Shown in pieces: positions 1-8,900 of a stretch of DNA of 64,000 nucleotides (the stretch's first letter is position 1; every line of letters starts with the position of its first letter). Below the pieces are notes generated by a model, which saw nothing but the letters and a program-made list of their open reading frames with translations, searched no databases and was not told the origin of the DNA. Made by a program: the position numbers and the translations under genes. Source of the stretch: Scandinavium lactucae (GTDB lineage Bacteria; Pseudomonadota; Gammaproteobacteria; Enterobacterales; Enterobacteriaceae). The DNA lies in assembly GCF_033843265.1 (NCBI RefSeq), contig NZ_JAWXRD010000031.1, forward strand, positions 36,277-100,276, in the 5' to 3' direction.

Positions 1-1
1 G

Positions 2-871
2 ATTTATGGTGTTAATACTAATGGCCCTTCAATCTATATCGTTGCACCCGGCGACACGTTGGCGAAGATCGCAGAAAAAAATGGTGCAAATGTTGAGGAT
101 ATAGCGCGACAGAATAATATATCAGATCCTAATAAAATATACCCAGGTCAATCAATTTCTATAGACAAAAGTGGCAATGCAACGTCTGGTCAGACTGAAA
201 AGCCAGCTGCAAATCCGATAGCCTCAAAACCAGTTAATAAAAAACCTGAAAAAAATAGTGTAATCAATACGAATAAAAAAACACTGGATTCAGTTGGAGG
301 AAAAAATTCTGGCAATCCGATTGCGTTACTTCCACACGACCAGAGAGAGGCTCCATGGATGAATATAGCACTGAGTGAGGCCAAAAAATGGCATGGGACT
401 AAGGAAAACCATATTACTAGCAATTACCATGCATTAATAGGTCATGGGTGGATAAAAAATCTAGTTGGGACATTAAATGCTTGGTGTTCGTCTTTTGTAA
501 ATTATTGTTTTCAAGAAAGTGGGTATCATAAAACAGCTCCAGATCCATATCGCGCTATTTCTTTTTTTAGAGATAGCACCAATTTTTTTGAGATCAAAAA
601 ACCTATCTATGGATGTGCCGCATCATCAGGACATCACGCAACCTTTGTGTATGGAAAATCAAAATCTGGGGCATTAATTTGCTTGGGAGGGAATCAGGGC
701 GATACAATAAAATTCTCCCCCTTTAATGGATTGAGATTTTTTTTACCAGTGGCATACAAAGGATATTATGAGTCGAATGTACATAAAGAATTAGATATCT
801 TTGATGTAAATGAACTCAATGAAATGATTGGTGTTCATTCCAAAACAACTGGGCATGAGAGTACAAGATGA
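2..871 (+). CDS. LysM + NlpC/P60-like (TIGR02594-type) hydrolase, putative T6SS effector, 5' partial
   Basis: The reading frame is open from the window edge, so the true start lies upstream. The TTG at 59 falls inside the LysM motif (YIVAPGDTLAKIAEKNGAN) and is not a convincing start. A Lys/Pro/Asn-rich linker follows. The C-terminal domain has AWCSSFVNYC (Cys at residue 143 counted from the TTG), GHHATFVYG (His 192/193) and LGGNQGD, the Cys-His-Asn layout of TIGR02594/NlpC-P60 peptidoglycan hydrolases. The stop overlaps the start of the next gene (ATGA), which encodes an exported protein. The AT-rich composition differs from the core T6SS genes. Inference: a T6SS-delivered cell-wall hydrolase, probably downstream of a vgrG outside the window. 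Domain assignment is from motif recognition only. Confidence 0.72.
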   Translation: MYGVNTNGPSIYIVAPGDTLAKIAEKNGANVEDIARQNNISDPNKIYPGQSISIDKSGNATSGQTEKPAANPIASKPVNKKPEKNSVINTNKKTLDSVGGKNSGNPIALLPHDQREAPWMNIALSEAKKWHGTKENHITSNYHALIGHGWIKNLVGTLNAWCSSFVNYCFQESGYHKTAPDPYRAISFFRDSTNFFEIKKPIYGCAASSGHHATFVYGKSKSGALICLGGNQGDTIKFSPFNGLRFFLPVAYKGYYESNVHKELDIFDVNELNEMIGVHSKTTGHESTR

Positions 872-1410
872 TTCTAAAAACAAAAATAACCCTTGCATTA
901 GCTTTGATGGTTTCACCTGTGATGAGTAGTTTTGCAACTACCTTTACCAAGGAGTTCGAACGCTCGGATGGTATTCATAAGGTCAAAATTGATATTTACG
1001 AAGAAAGTAATGCTGACACTAAAAATTCAAAAATTACCGCTTCTGAATATGTAAAGGACAAAAAGGTATGGAGTCTTGTCGATTATGTGAATAAATGTCC
1101 GCTTGATATAAACATGGCTTTAATTAAGGATTCCTTCGAGATTAAGAAAATTAATGGCTCATTTGATGCTGTATTGTTTTCTTATACCATAGGTTGTGTG
1201 GGGGGACTTGATCCAGTTACTGTAAAATATTTTGCTTACGAAAATGGCATGAAGCATTCTCTTCGAGGAGAAGAGCGGATGGTTACACCAGATGGGGTAA
1301 TTGATGATAATGTTAAGCCGGTGCCTGATGCTAATTTGAAAAATAACGTCCTATTATTTAAATATATGACAAGTAACTGGAATAAAGCGTCGACAGTTAT
1401 TCTAGAATAA
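868..1410 (+). CDS. Exported protein, putative immunity protein to the upstream hydrolase (copy 1)
   Basis: 180 aa with a clear N-terminal signal peptide (hydrophobic stretch to about residue 24, ending SSFA). Its start overlaps the effector stop by 4 nt, so the two are probably translationally coupled. A periplasmic protein coupled to a cell-wall hydrolase is the usual arrangement for an immunity protein. It is a clear paralog of the next gene: both have GCVGG(L/I)DPVTVKYFA and a shared SLRGEE element followed by PVPD-NLKN. No named family recognised. Role inferred from location and signal peptide. Confidence 0.68.
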   Translation: MILKTKITLALALMVSPVMSSFATTFTKEFERSDGIHKVKIDIYEESNADTKNSKITASEYVKDKKVWSLVDYVNKCPLDINMALIKDSFEIKKINGSFDAVLFSYTIGCVGGLDPVTVKYFAYENGMKHSLRGEERMVTPDGVIDDNVKPVPDANLKNNVLLFKYMTSNWNKASTVILE

Positions 1411-1450
1411 CTGCTTTTAATTAAATGTTTAGTCAACATAGCAGGTCAGA

Positions 1451-2002
1451 ATGAGAGTGGCAATAGCGGTGATTTTGAATTCAATTATTGCTTTTACATT
1501 CATATTGTCTCAATCGGTTTTTGCAAGTTCTGAAATGTTCCAGAAAGCATGGAATGATAGTTCCGGTAAGCATATTCTAACTATAGATAAAAAATTTTAT
1601 AGCAAAGAAGGTGGAGTAACCTTGCTTGTTAAGCAAATTACAGGGAATAGCACCGATTGGGCTCTTAAGGATTTTGTCCGAAACTGCGACGAAGATATAA
1701 AGTTAGTTATTGTACCTGATTCTGTCGAAGTGAATGAAAAATTTTCTTCTGGTACAGGAACCGTTTTATTTGCCTACAAGATTGGGTGTGTTGGTGGGAT
1801 TGACCCCGTTACTGTAAAATATTTTGCGTTTCGAGATGGAGTAAAATATTCGTTAAGGGGAGAGGAGCATATTATTGTCGGTAGTGAGGGCTTTGGTGGG
1901 GAGAAGGCTCCAGTGCCTGATTTTAATCTCAAGAATGACAAATTTCTTCTGAAGTACATGATGGGGAAATGGGATTCTATTTCCACAACAAAAGTAAATT
2001 AA
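1451..2002 (+). CDS. Exported protein, putative immunity protein (paralogous copy 2)
   Basis: 183 aa, signal peptide to about residue 25 (ending VFAS), start supported by a GCAGG-like ribosome site. It shares with the preceding gene the DPVTVKYFA core, SLRGEE, the PVPDFNLKND segment and two conserved cysteines, so the pair is a tandem duplication that has diverged. Duplicate immunity genes are common downstream of T6SS effectors and may protect against variant effectors of other strains; that role is inference. AT-rich like its neighbour. Confidence 0.62.
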   Translation: MRVAIAVILNSIIAFTFILSQSVFASSEMFQKAWNDSSGKHILTIDKKFYSKEGGVTLLVKQITGNSTDWALKDFVRNCDEDIKLVIVPDSVEVNEKFSSGTGTVLFAYKIGCVGGIDPVTVKYFAFRDGVKYSLRGEEHIIVGSEGFGGEKAPVPDFNLKNDKFLLKYMMGKWDSISTTKVN

Positions 2003-2071
2003 ATCGTGTGGTTTCATGTCATAAGTCTACTGATGAGCAGTCCAGCTTATTGATATTTTTAAGGAGATTGG

Positions 2072-2523
2072 GTGAGGTGGTTTATAGCGCTCGTTTTGCT
2101 TTCTGTGATTTCATTTAATGCTTGTTCGGTTGATGTTGAACTTATTGAAGATGATGCAATTGGTATAAAAGAAAAGTCGGTAGTTAAAAAATACATTTGG
2201 ATACTATAGTTAATGGTTATAAAGTCAAAGGTGACGGTTCAAAAATAGTCACATGGGGAAGCCTAAAAAGATAAGTGAAGAGAATCCTCAAGCTGCCAAT
2301 ATAACACTGATGAATCTTAATGCCCCTTATAATACTATAAAAAAGTGTTAGTTATGGTGTTTTCGATGTAAATTGTCTGAGGTCTATAGCCTTTGCATAT
2401 ATTGATAATAAGCAAGGTCTTTTTATTGAGCTGGCTAATGAGGATTTTATTGCAAGTAGCTCAACCTTCGATCCTTCAAACGATAATAATTTTGAATCAT
2501 GCATTGAGTATAAATCATGGTAA
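2072..2523 (+). pseudogene. Broken lipoprotein gene (surface-adhesin-E-like), three frameshifts
   Basis: An AAGGAG site precedes a GTG start at 2072. The first frame encodes a signal peptide with lipobox (SFNAC) and stops after 45 codons at 2209. Coding resumes in other frames: a DTIVNGYKVKGDGSKIVTWG segment, then KISEENPQAANITLMN, then YGVFDVNC to a stop at 2521-2523. The shifts coincide with three A-runs (2186-2191, 2265-2269, 2339-2344): one base missing in each of the first two, one extra in the third. The restored protein would be about 147 aa and resembles small surface-adhesin-E-type lipoproteins; that family call is tentative. Either decayed or mis-sequenced. Confidence 0.6.
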
Positions 2524-2580
2524 TTCAAAAAATATACATGATTTTGATCGTTTTAGATAATAAGTAAGCAGGGAATAATC

Positions 2581-3789
2581 ATGTCGTATACACTTAAACA
2601 TTTGCCAGAATGCTACTCCAGACCGAAGTCTCTGAAATATTCTCGTTGGCTTATTGCTCTGGTTGCCATGCTTTCGGTCAGTGTTATATTAATGCGTATA
2701 TTTGGGCGTTATGTTGAAAACCTGTTTTTTTGGAAGATTGCTTTAGGTGTGCCTATTGTTTTGTGGAGTGTTCCGTTTGCTTCTTGTTTGCTTCTGTGGG
2801 CATTGCAGGATAGCAAAGCAAATGCTTTCGACAAACAGCGAGAGCAATGGATTCTTCGAGAAACCCGTAAGGCACGTCGTGCACTACAGGTGCTGAATGC
2901 AACATTCATTACCGGCCACTCATCAGTTGCTCAGAAAGATACAGCTATTGCCATGCAAAATAACGATAGCATTATTGTTTCGCAGGTCGACCGGGATGGT
3001 AATGAAAGCTCCAGGATGAGCCAAATTTCTTCTAGCCCGCAGGACTCGCTAAAATTCGTGATAACGAATGTTTTTTCGAAGTTGATTGCTGGCATTCCTT
3101 TCGCACAAATCCCTGACAAAGTACCACTGGTGGTATTTTTTGATGTAACAACATCGCTGCCTCTGGAGAGTATTCGCCATTACTGGGATGAGACCTGGCA
3201 AAAGAACAATATTAATCTTCCTGTTGAATATGGTGAAGGGAGTGGGCTCAGTGTAATCGACCGCTGGTTGAATGAACGTATTAAAGATAAAGCAATGTTA
3301 TTGATTGTTGGCCTTCAGATTGACCCGGTTGTTTCAAACAATACTGCTGAAGCAGCCGTTGCTCTGCTTCTTGGCAACCGCCTGACCCAGGAGGCTCTCG
3401 AACCTCTCGCGCTGCTGCACCGGCCAGATGCTGCTCCATCAGGTGAACTGAGTGAGGGGATGAACATGGTCGCTTATAACGTCCCGCTCAAAGAAAATAT
3501 CGTGAAAAATTTATGGCTTGCCGGGCTGACGGGTGAACAGCGTGCAGAAGTTATCGGGTGCCAGAATGCACACCCTGCGCAGTCTGTAGAGGACGACGCC
3601 GTCATTTCACTCGATACATCCATGGGACATGCCGGAGCTGCAGCCCCCTGGCTGGCTATCGCTGCCGCCACTGAAATCGCCCGACAAACTCAGTCACCAC
3701 AGATGATTATCTGCGGTGATACCACACAGAATGTGCTGTGGAGCACGCTCATTACCCCGATTGCTTCCCGACAGGAGATGGATCCGTGA
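2581..3789 (+). CDS. T6SS-cluster inner-membrane protein of unknown function
   Basis: 402 aa. Two hydrophobic segments near the N-terminus (about residues 22-40 and 50-73) followed by a charged, soluble C-terminal part. No motif of known function recognised. Its TGA overlaps the preferred GTG start of tssM (3786), so it is co-translated with the membrane-complex protein TssM, which suggests a role near the TssJLM complex or the recruitment of a nearby effector. GC content rises through the gene from AT-rich at the 5' end to T6SS-core-like, so it sits at the edge of the effector island. Confidence 0.7.
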   Translation: MSYTLKHLPECYSRPKSLKYSRWLIALVAMLSVSVILMRIFGRYVENLFFWKIALGVPIVLWSVPFASCLLLWALQDSKANAFDKQREQWILRETRKARRALQVLNATFITGHSSVAQKDTAIAMQNNDSIIVSQVDRDGNESSRMSQISSSPQDSLKFVITNVFSKLIAGIPFAQIPDKVPLVVFFDVTTSLPLESIRHYWDETWQKNNINLPVEYGEGSGLSVIDRWLNERIKDKAMLLIVGLQIDPVVSNNTAEAAVALLLGNRLTQEALEPLALLHRPDAAPSGELSEGMNMVAYNVPLKENIVKNLWLAGLTGEQRAEVIGCQNAHPAQSVEDDAVISLDTSMGHAGAAAPWLAIAAATEIARQTQSPQMIICGDTTQNVLWSTLITPIASRQEMDP

Positions 3790-6700
3790 AGCTACCTTTA
3801 GCACCGAAGACTACGGAAGACCGCTATCTTGCTGTCGCATTGATTTTCTTTTTGCTGTTAGCCGTTATGACGTTCATTGTCTGGAAGCATCCGGATATAG
3901 CCGGGATTGAAGACGGTAGTCAGCAGCAAATTTACTGGCTTATCGCTGGCGGATGTATTTCAGGCTGTGCCCTTATCGTTTCCGTGGTGCTTCTGGCGGC
4001 GGTACGCAGTGCCGGCAAGCAGGAGTTTAATGCGCTTGTCGACAATACCAACGGTGATGATGAGAAAAAGAAACGGGAAAATGATAACGCGCCTGTTAAC
4101 CCTGCAGTGGCCATGTGTGACAAGATTCGGGGGCATCTCCGCTCCCGTATTGGCTTTTACTGGCGTCGTAAAACCCGTTTGTTGTTAATCACCGGCGATG
4201 AGGCGGCAATCGAGCAGCTGGTACCTGGCCTGCAGGAAAACCAGTGGCTTGAAGGTAATCGTACTGTTCTGCTTTACGGCGGCAGTCTGACTGCTGAGCC
4301 CGATAAGGAAAGATACACCGCGCTGCGTAAACTGCGTCGCGGCCGCCCACTGGACGGGATTGTTCGCGTCATGCCGCAGTCTTTTAACCTGACACCACAA
4401 ATCAGCGATAACGATTTACGCGGCCTGGAAAAAATCAGCGAGCTGCTCCGTTATTCCGCCCCGGTCTGGCTGTGGCAGCTGTGCGACAGCACCTGGCCGC
4501 AGGCAAAACGCACTGAACAGGTGGTCGGGGCCAGTTTCCCGCTGCGTGCTAAGCCTGACGATATTACCCGCCAGCTTGAGCTGATGCTGCCGGCCCTGCG
4601 AACGCAGGGGATGAGTCAGGTCGCTGAGGACAACGGCCACGACTTCCTGCTGCGCCTGGGCCAGCATCTCAAAGACGGCGGCATCGCCCGCTGGGCTCAG
4701 CAACTGGTGCCATGGCTGGCTGGCTCCCAGCAGCGTGTTCCGCTGCGTGGCCTGATGTTCAGCCTGCCGAAGAATAAACCCGCCGCTATCGCAGGAAAAA
4801 CAGCCGGTGATGCACCTGCCGACGCGGAGAAATATATCCCGGGCTCACAACGCCATGCGCTGACCCTGCCGGTGACCTGGCAGGGCATCGTAGATGACTG
4901 TACCCGCGTACGTGGCCGCCGCGTCGGGATGGCGTGGGAACAGACGCTGGCCTGGACGCTGATGGCCATTATCGGTGTCTGGGGGGCGGGGACGCTGCTG
5001 TCGTTTGCGGTCAACCGTCTGCAGATTGTCTCTGTGGCGCAGCAGGCGCATGCTCTGGTGGAGCATCCTTCCGTATCGGATTACCAGCTGACGGCCCTGC
5101 ATACGCTGCGTAATGACGCCGGCCGCCTGCAGCATCGTCTTCAGGACGGCGCGCCATGGTACCAGCGCTTCGGTCTGGACCATAACCAGCAGCTGCTCGA
5201 CGCAATGCTGCCCTGGTACGGCGTGGCGAACAACCGCCTGATCCGCGACCCGGCAAATGCCGCCCTGACGCAGAAGCTCAGCGCACTGGCAAACTCAGCC
5301 CCCAACAGCGACCAGCGGGCACAACTGGTGAAGCCGGGCTATGACCAGCTGAAAGCCTGGTTAATGATGTCCCGTCCGGATAAAATCGACGGCGCATTTT
5401 ACGCGCAGACCATGAAAGCCGTGCAGCCGACGCGCACGGGCATCTCAACCGGCCTGTGGCAAAGCCTGTCGCCGGATTTGTGGACCTTCTACATCTCCGA
5501 ATTGCCAACGCAGCCGCAGTGGAAAATCACGCCGGATACGCAGCTGGTCAGCCAGAGCCGTCAGGTGCTGTTGCAGCAGATTGGACAGCGCAACGCTGAA
5601 AGTACGCTGTACGAGAACATGCTCAAATCAGTACGCCGTAACTTCGCTGATGTGTCTCTGGAAGACATGACCAGTGGTACCGATGCGCGACGCCTGTTTA
5701 CCACCGATGAGGTGGTGCCGGGCATGTTTACCCGCCAGGCGTGGGAAGGGGGTATTCAGCAGGCTATCGAAAAGGCCGCAAATTCCCGCCGGGATGAAAT
5801 TGACTGGGTGCTGAGTGACAGCCGAAAAGCGGTTTCCTCAGACCTGTCACCGGAAGCCCTGAAAGCACGTCTGACGCAACGTTACTTCACGGACTTTGCC
5901 GACAGCTGGCTGAGCTTCCTCAACAGCCTGCGACTTAATCCGGCAAACAACATTGCTGACGTCACCGACCAGCTGACGCTGATGAGCGATGTCCGCCAGT
6001 CGCCGCTGATTGCCCTGATGAATACCATTGCCTGGCAGGGACAGACTGGCCAGCAAAGCGAAGGCCTTTCGGACTCCATCATCAAATCGGCTAAAGACCT
6101 TGTAGGCGGACAGGACAACCCTGCGATTGACCAGTCTGCGTCAGGGCCGCAGGGGCCGCTCGATGAAACCTTTGGCCCGCTGCTTCAGCTTCTGGGTAAA
6201 AACAAAGGCAGCAACGTCATGTCGGCTGACACTTCACTGAGCCTGCAGACGTATCTGACCCGCATCACCCGCGTACGTCTGCGTCTGCAACAGGTGGCCA
6301 GTGCCTCCGACCCGCAGGAGATGATGCAGACTCTGGCGCAGACCGTGTTCCAGGGCAAAAGCGTGGACCTGACTGACACCCAACAATATGGCAGCCTGAT
6401 TTCCGCGAGCCTTGGTGAGGAGTGGAGCGGATTTGGCAGCACGATGTTTGTGCAGCCGCTGACTCAGGCCTGGGAGACCGTGCTTCAGCCGTCGGCGGCC
6501 AGCCTGAATGATAAATGGAGCCGCTCCGTGGTGGCGAACTGGCATACTGCCTTTGACGGGCGCTTCCCGTTCGCAGCGAGTAAAAGTGATGCCTCCCTGC
6601 CGATGCTGGCTGAGTTTTTGCGCAAGGACAGCGGACGTATTGAGCGCTTCCTGACGACAGAGCTTAACGGTGTGCTGCACAAAGAAGGCAGCCAGTGGGT

Positions 6701-7268
6701 ACCGGATAAGGTCAACAGTCAGGGACTGAGCTTTAACCCGGCCTTCCTGCGGGCGATTAATCAGCTGAGCCAGCTGTCAGACATTCTGTTTACCGATGGA
6801 AGCCAAGGCATCAGCTTTGAGCTGCAGGCCCGCCCTGTACCGCAGGTGGTGGAAACCCTGCTGACCATCGATGGTCAGCCGCTGCACTACTTCAACCAGA
6901 TGACCGACTGGCAGAGCTTCCGCTGGCCGGGAGACACTTATAAGCCGGGAACCATGCTCACCTGGACTACGGTCAACGCCGGGGCGCGCCTGTTCGGGGA
7001 TTACAGCGGGACCTGGGGCTTCATTCGCTGGCTGGACCAGGGCAAACGCCAGAAGCTTGACCGCAGCCAGTGGATGATGAGCTTTACCGCCCCGGACGGT
7101 CGAACCCTGCAGTGGGTACTGCGCTCACAACTCGGAAAAGGTCCGCTGGCGCTGCTGGATTTACGCGGTTTCACGCTGCCGGACCAGATATTCAGTGTCG
7201 ACAGCGCGGCCACCGCTCAGGCGTTGATGGCCAACACCGGAAACAGTGACATGGATGGAATCGAATAA
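3786..7268 (+). CDS. tssM: T6SS membrane-complex protein TssM (IcmF/VasK)
   Basis: About 1160 aa from a GTG at 3786, preceded by AGGAG at 3774 and overlapping the upstream stop; an in-frame ATG at 3738 is the longer alternative. TssM spans the inner membrane and, with TssL and TssJ, anchors the tail to the envelope. Visible: two N-terminal membrane segments (about 16-34 and 50-72), a third near 385-410, and a long periplasmic region ending in the IcmF C-terminal domain. The cytoplasmic segment that often carries a Walker A motif here reads RRKTRLLLITGDEAAIEQL, with no GxxxxGK(S/T), so this TssM probably does not bind nucleotide there. tssA overlaps its stop codon (TAATG). Confidence 0.95.
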   Translation: MKLPLAPKTTEDRYLAVALIFFLLLAVMTFIVWKHPDIAGIEDGSQQQIYWLIAGGCISGCALIVSVVLLAAVRSAGKQEFNALVDNTNGDDEKKKRENDNAPVNPAVAMCDKIRGHLRSRIGFYWRRKTRLLLITGDEAAIEQLVPGLQENQWLEGNRTVLLYGGSLTAEPDKERYTALRKLRRGRPLDGIVRVMPQSFNLTPQISDNDLRGLEKISELLRYSAPVWLWQLCDSTWPQAKRTEQVVGASFPLRAKPDDITRQLELMLPALRTQGMSQVAEDNGHDFLLRLGQHLKDGGIARWAQQLVPWLAGSQQRVPLRGLMFSLPKNKPAAIAGKTAGDAPADAEKYIPGSQRHALTLPVTWQGIVDDCTRVRGRRVGMAWEQTLAWTLMAIIGVWGAGTLLSFAVNRLQIVSVAQQAHALVEHPSVSDYQLTALHTLRNDAGRLQHRLQDGAPWYQRFGLDHNQQLLDAMLPWYGVANNRLIRDPANAALTQKLSALANSAPNSDQRAQLVKPGYDQLKAWLMMSRPDKIDGAFYAQTMKAVQPTRTGISTGLWQSLSPDLWTFYISELPTQPQWKITPDTQLVSQSRQVLLQQIGQRNAESTLYENMLKSVRRNFADVSLEDMTSGTDARRLFTTDEVVPGMFTRQAWEGGIQQAIEKAANSRRDEIDWVLSDSRKAVSSDLSPEALKARLTQRYFTDFADSWLSFLNSLRLNPANNIADVTDQLTLMSDVRQSPLIALMNTIAWQGQTGQQSEGLSDSIIKSAKDLVGGQDNPAIDQSASGPQGPLDETFGPLLQLLGKNKGSNVMSADTSLSLQTYLTRITRVRLRLQQVASASDPQEMMQTLAQTVFQGKSVDLTDTQQYGSLISASLGEEWSGFGSTMFVQPLTQAWETVLQPSAASLNDKWSRSVVANWHTAFDGRFPFAASKSDASLPMLAEFLRKDSGRIERFLTTELNGVLHKEGSQWVPDKVNSQGLSFNPAFLRAINQLSQLSDILFTDGSQGISFELQARPVPQVVETLLTIDGQPLHYFNQMTDWQSFRWPGDTYKPGTMLTWTTVNAGARLFGDYSGTWGFIRWLDQGKRQKLDRSQWMMSFTAPDGRTLQWVLRSQLGKGPLALLDLRGFTLPDQIFSVDSAATAQALMANTGNSDMDGIE

Positions 7269-8869
7269 TGAGCACTTTGCAGAATCTGGTTGCCGCCTGT
7301 CAGGCTGACGAAACTCAGCTGCGTCAACAGGCGCAGGTCCGCACGGAAAACTGGCAGCCCTGGCTTGCTCCGGTAAATGACACCAGTCCGACCGGAGAAG
7401 ACCCGGGCTATGACGATGATTTTCAGCGTATCCGCGAAGAGGTCAATAAGCTCTCCGGTATCGATACCCGGCTGATTTGCACGCTTGCCGAAAAACTGCT
7501 GACCACCACCGCCAAAGATATCCGTATTGCCACCTATTACTGCTGGGCGCGTCTGCACCAGGACGGGGAAACCGGCTTTGCCGAAGGGCTTGAACTGCTG
7601 GCGGGTTTGATACAGCGCTATGGTATGCAGCTTCATCCGCAGCGTGAGCGAAGCCGTAAAGCGGCCCTGGAATGGCTGTCGAGCTCGCGGGTGCTCGACA
7701 GCCTGTCGCTCTGGCCGGAAGTGGTACGCGACGATGCACAGCGCACTGCCGGTGCACTGTTGCTCATCCGCGACAGTCTTGAGTCAGAACCGGAAGCGTC
7801 ACGGCCAGAGCTGAATGCCCTGTACAGCGCGCTGGAGTCTCGCCTGATGAAAGCCGGTGGTGTGGATGCCGTGTTGCCGCAGAACGCCGGTAATAAGGCT
7901 CAGTCACAGACCTCCACACATACAACCGAGTCAGACGCACCGGCTCTGAACCGCATTACCTCCGGTCAGGATTTACTGGCCCAGGCCCGTACCCTGACGG
8001 AATATCTGCGTGATCAGCCCGATGGCTGGCTTGCCGCACACCGGCTGATGAAAAGCCTGCGTCATGACACGCTGAGTGCTATTCCTGCCCCGGATGCACA
8101 AGGGAAAACCCGAATAGAACCACCCCGTGCAGACCAGCGCGCCATGCTCAAACGTCTGTACCTGCAGCAGAACTGGTCAGAAATTCTGGAGCAGGCGGAC
8201 AGCGCCTTCTCGCGTGGCGCCAATCACCTCTGGCTGGATTTGCAGTGGTATATCCATCAGGCTCTGGTGAAGTCGGGGCAGGATGTGCTGGCCGACATCA
8301 TCACCGCAGACCTGAAAGGATTGCTACGTCGCCTTACCGGGCTTGAAACGCTGGCGTTTAATGATGGCACACCGTTTGCCGATGAAGTCACACTGAACTG
8401 GATTAACCAGAGCGTGCTGGATGATATGCCCGGCTGGCAGGACGAGCCGGTCAGCGCGGTCAGCGAAACCGATAACGACATTCTGGCTCTTGAAACGGAA
8501 GCGCTGGATAAAGCTGACACTGACGGACTGGATGCCGCACTTCACTGGCTGCAGACTCGTCCGGGTACGGACGCCACGAAAGACAAATGGCTGCTGCGCC
8601 TGCTGATGGCCCGGGTGGCTGAGCAGAAGGGCAGAAATGAACTGGCCCTGCATCTGCTGGGGGAGCTCGATAGCGTAGCGCAGGCCATCACCCTCACGCA
8701 GTGGACGCCAGCGCTGCTGTTTGAAGTGAAATCACGCCGCCTCAGGCTGCTGCGTATGAAAGCCACACGCAGTGAAACCGATAAATCACGGCTTCAGCCT
8801 GAGATGGACCTGCTTCTGTCCGGTCTGATTGCGCTCGATCCGGCCAGCAGTGCAGTGCTTTGTGGGTAA
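7268..8869 (+). CDS. tssA: T6SS cap/baseplate-associated protein TssA (ImpA N-terminal, VasJ-type)
   Basis: 533 aa. TssA proteins prime and cap the contractile sheath. The N-terminal part (about 25-150) has the ImpA-N pattern, including a GEDPGYDDDFQRI segment and the YYCWARLHQDGETGFAEGL helix typical of the family. A variable linker (about 205-235) is followed by the C-terminal half with VasJ-like helical content (LYLQQNWSEILEQADSAF). The ATG overlaps the tssM stop by one base. Full length for the long TssA class. Confidence 0.92.
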   Translation: MSTLQNLVAACQADETQLRQQAQVRTENWQPWLAPVNDTSPTGEDPGYDDDFQRIREEVNKLSGIDTRLICTLAEKLLTTTAKDIRIATYYCWARLHQDGETGFAEGLELLAGLIQRYGMQLHPQRERSRKAALEWLSSSRVLDSLSLWPEVVRDDAQRTAGALLLIRDSLESEPEASRPELNALYSALESRLMKAGGVDAVLPQNAGNKAQSQTSTHTTESDAPALNRITSGQDLLAQARTLTEYLRDQPDGWLAAHRLMKSLRHDTLSAIPAPDAQGKTRIEPPRADQRAMLKRLYLQQNWSEILEQADSAFSRGANHLWLDLQWYIHQALVKSGQDVLADIITADLKGLLRRLTGLETLAFNDGTPFADEVTLNWINQSVLDDMPGWQDEPVSAVSETDNDILALETEALDKADTDGLDAALHWLQTRPGTDATKDKWLLRLLMARVAEQKGRNELALHLLGELDSVAQAITLTQWTPALLFEVKSRRLRLLRMKATRSETDKSRLQPEMDLLLSGLIALDPASSAVLCG

Positions 8870-8900
8870 CCGGGACTGAATTCAGCGAAAAGGAAAACAT

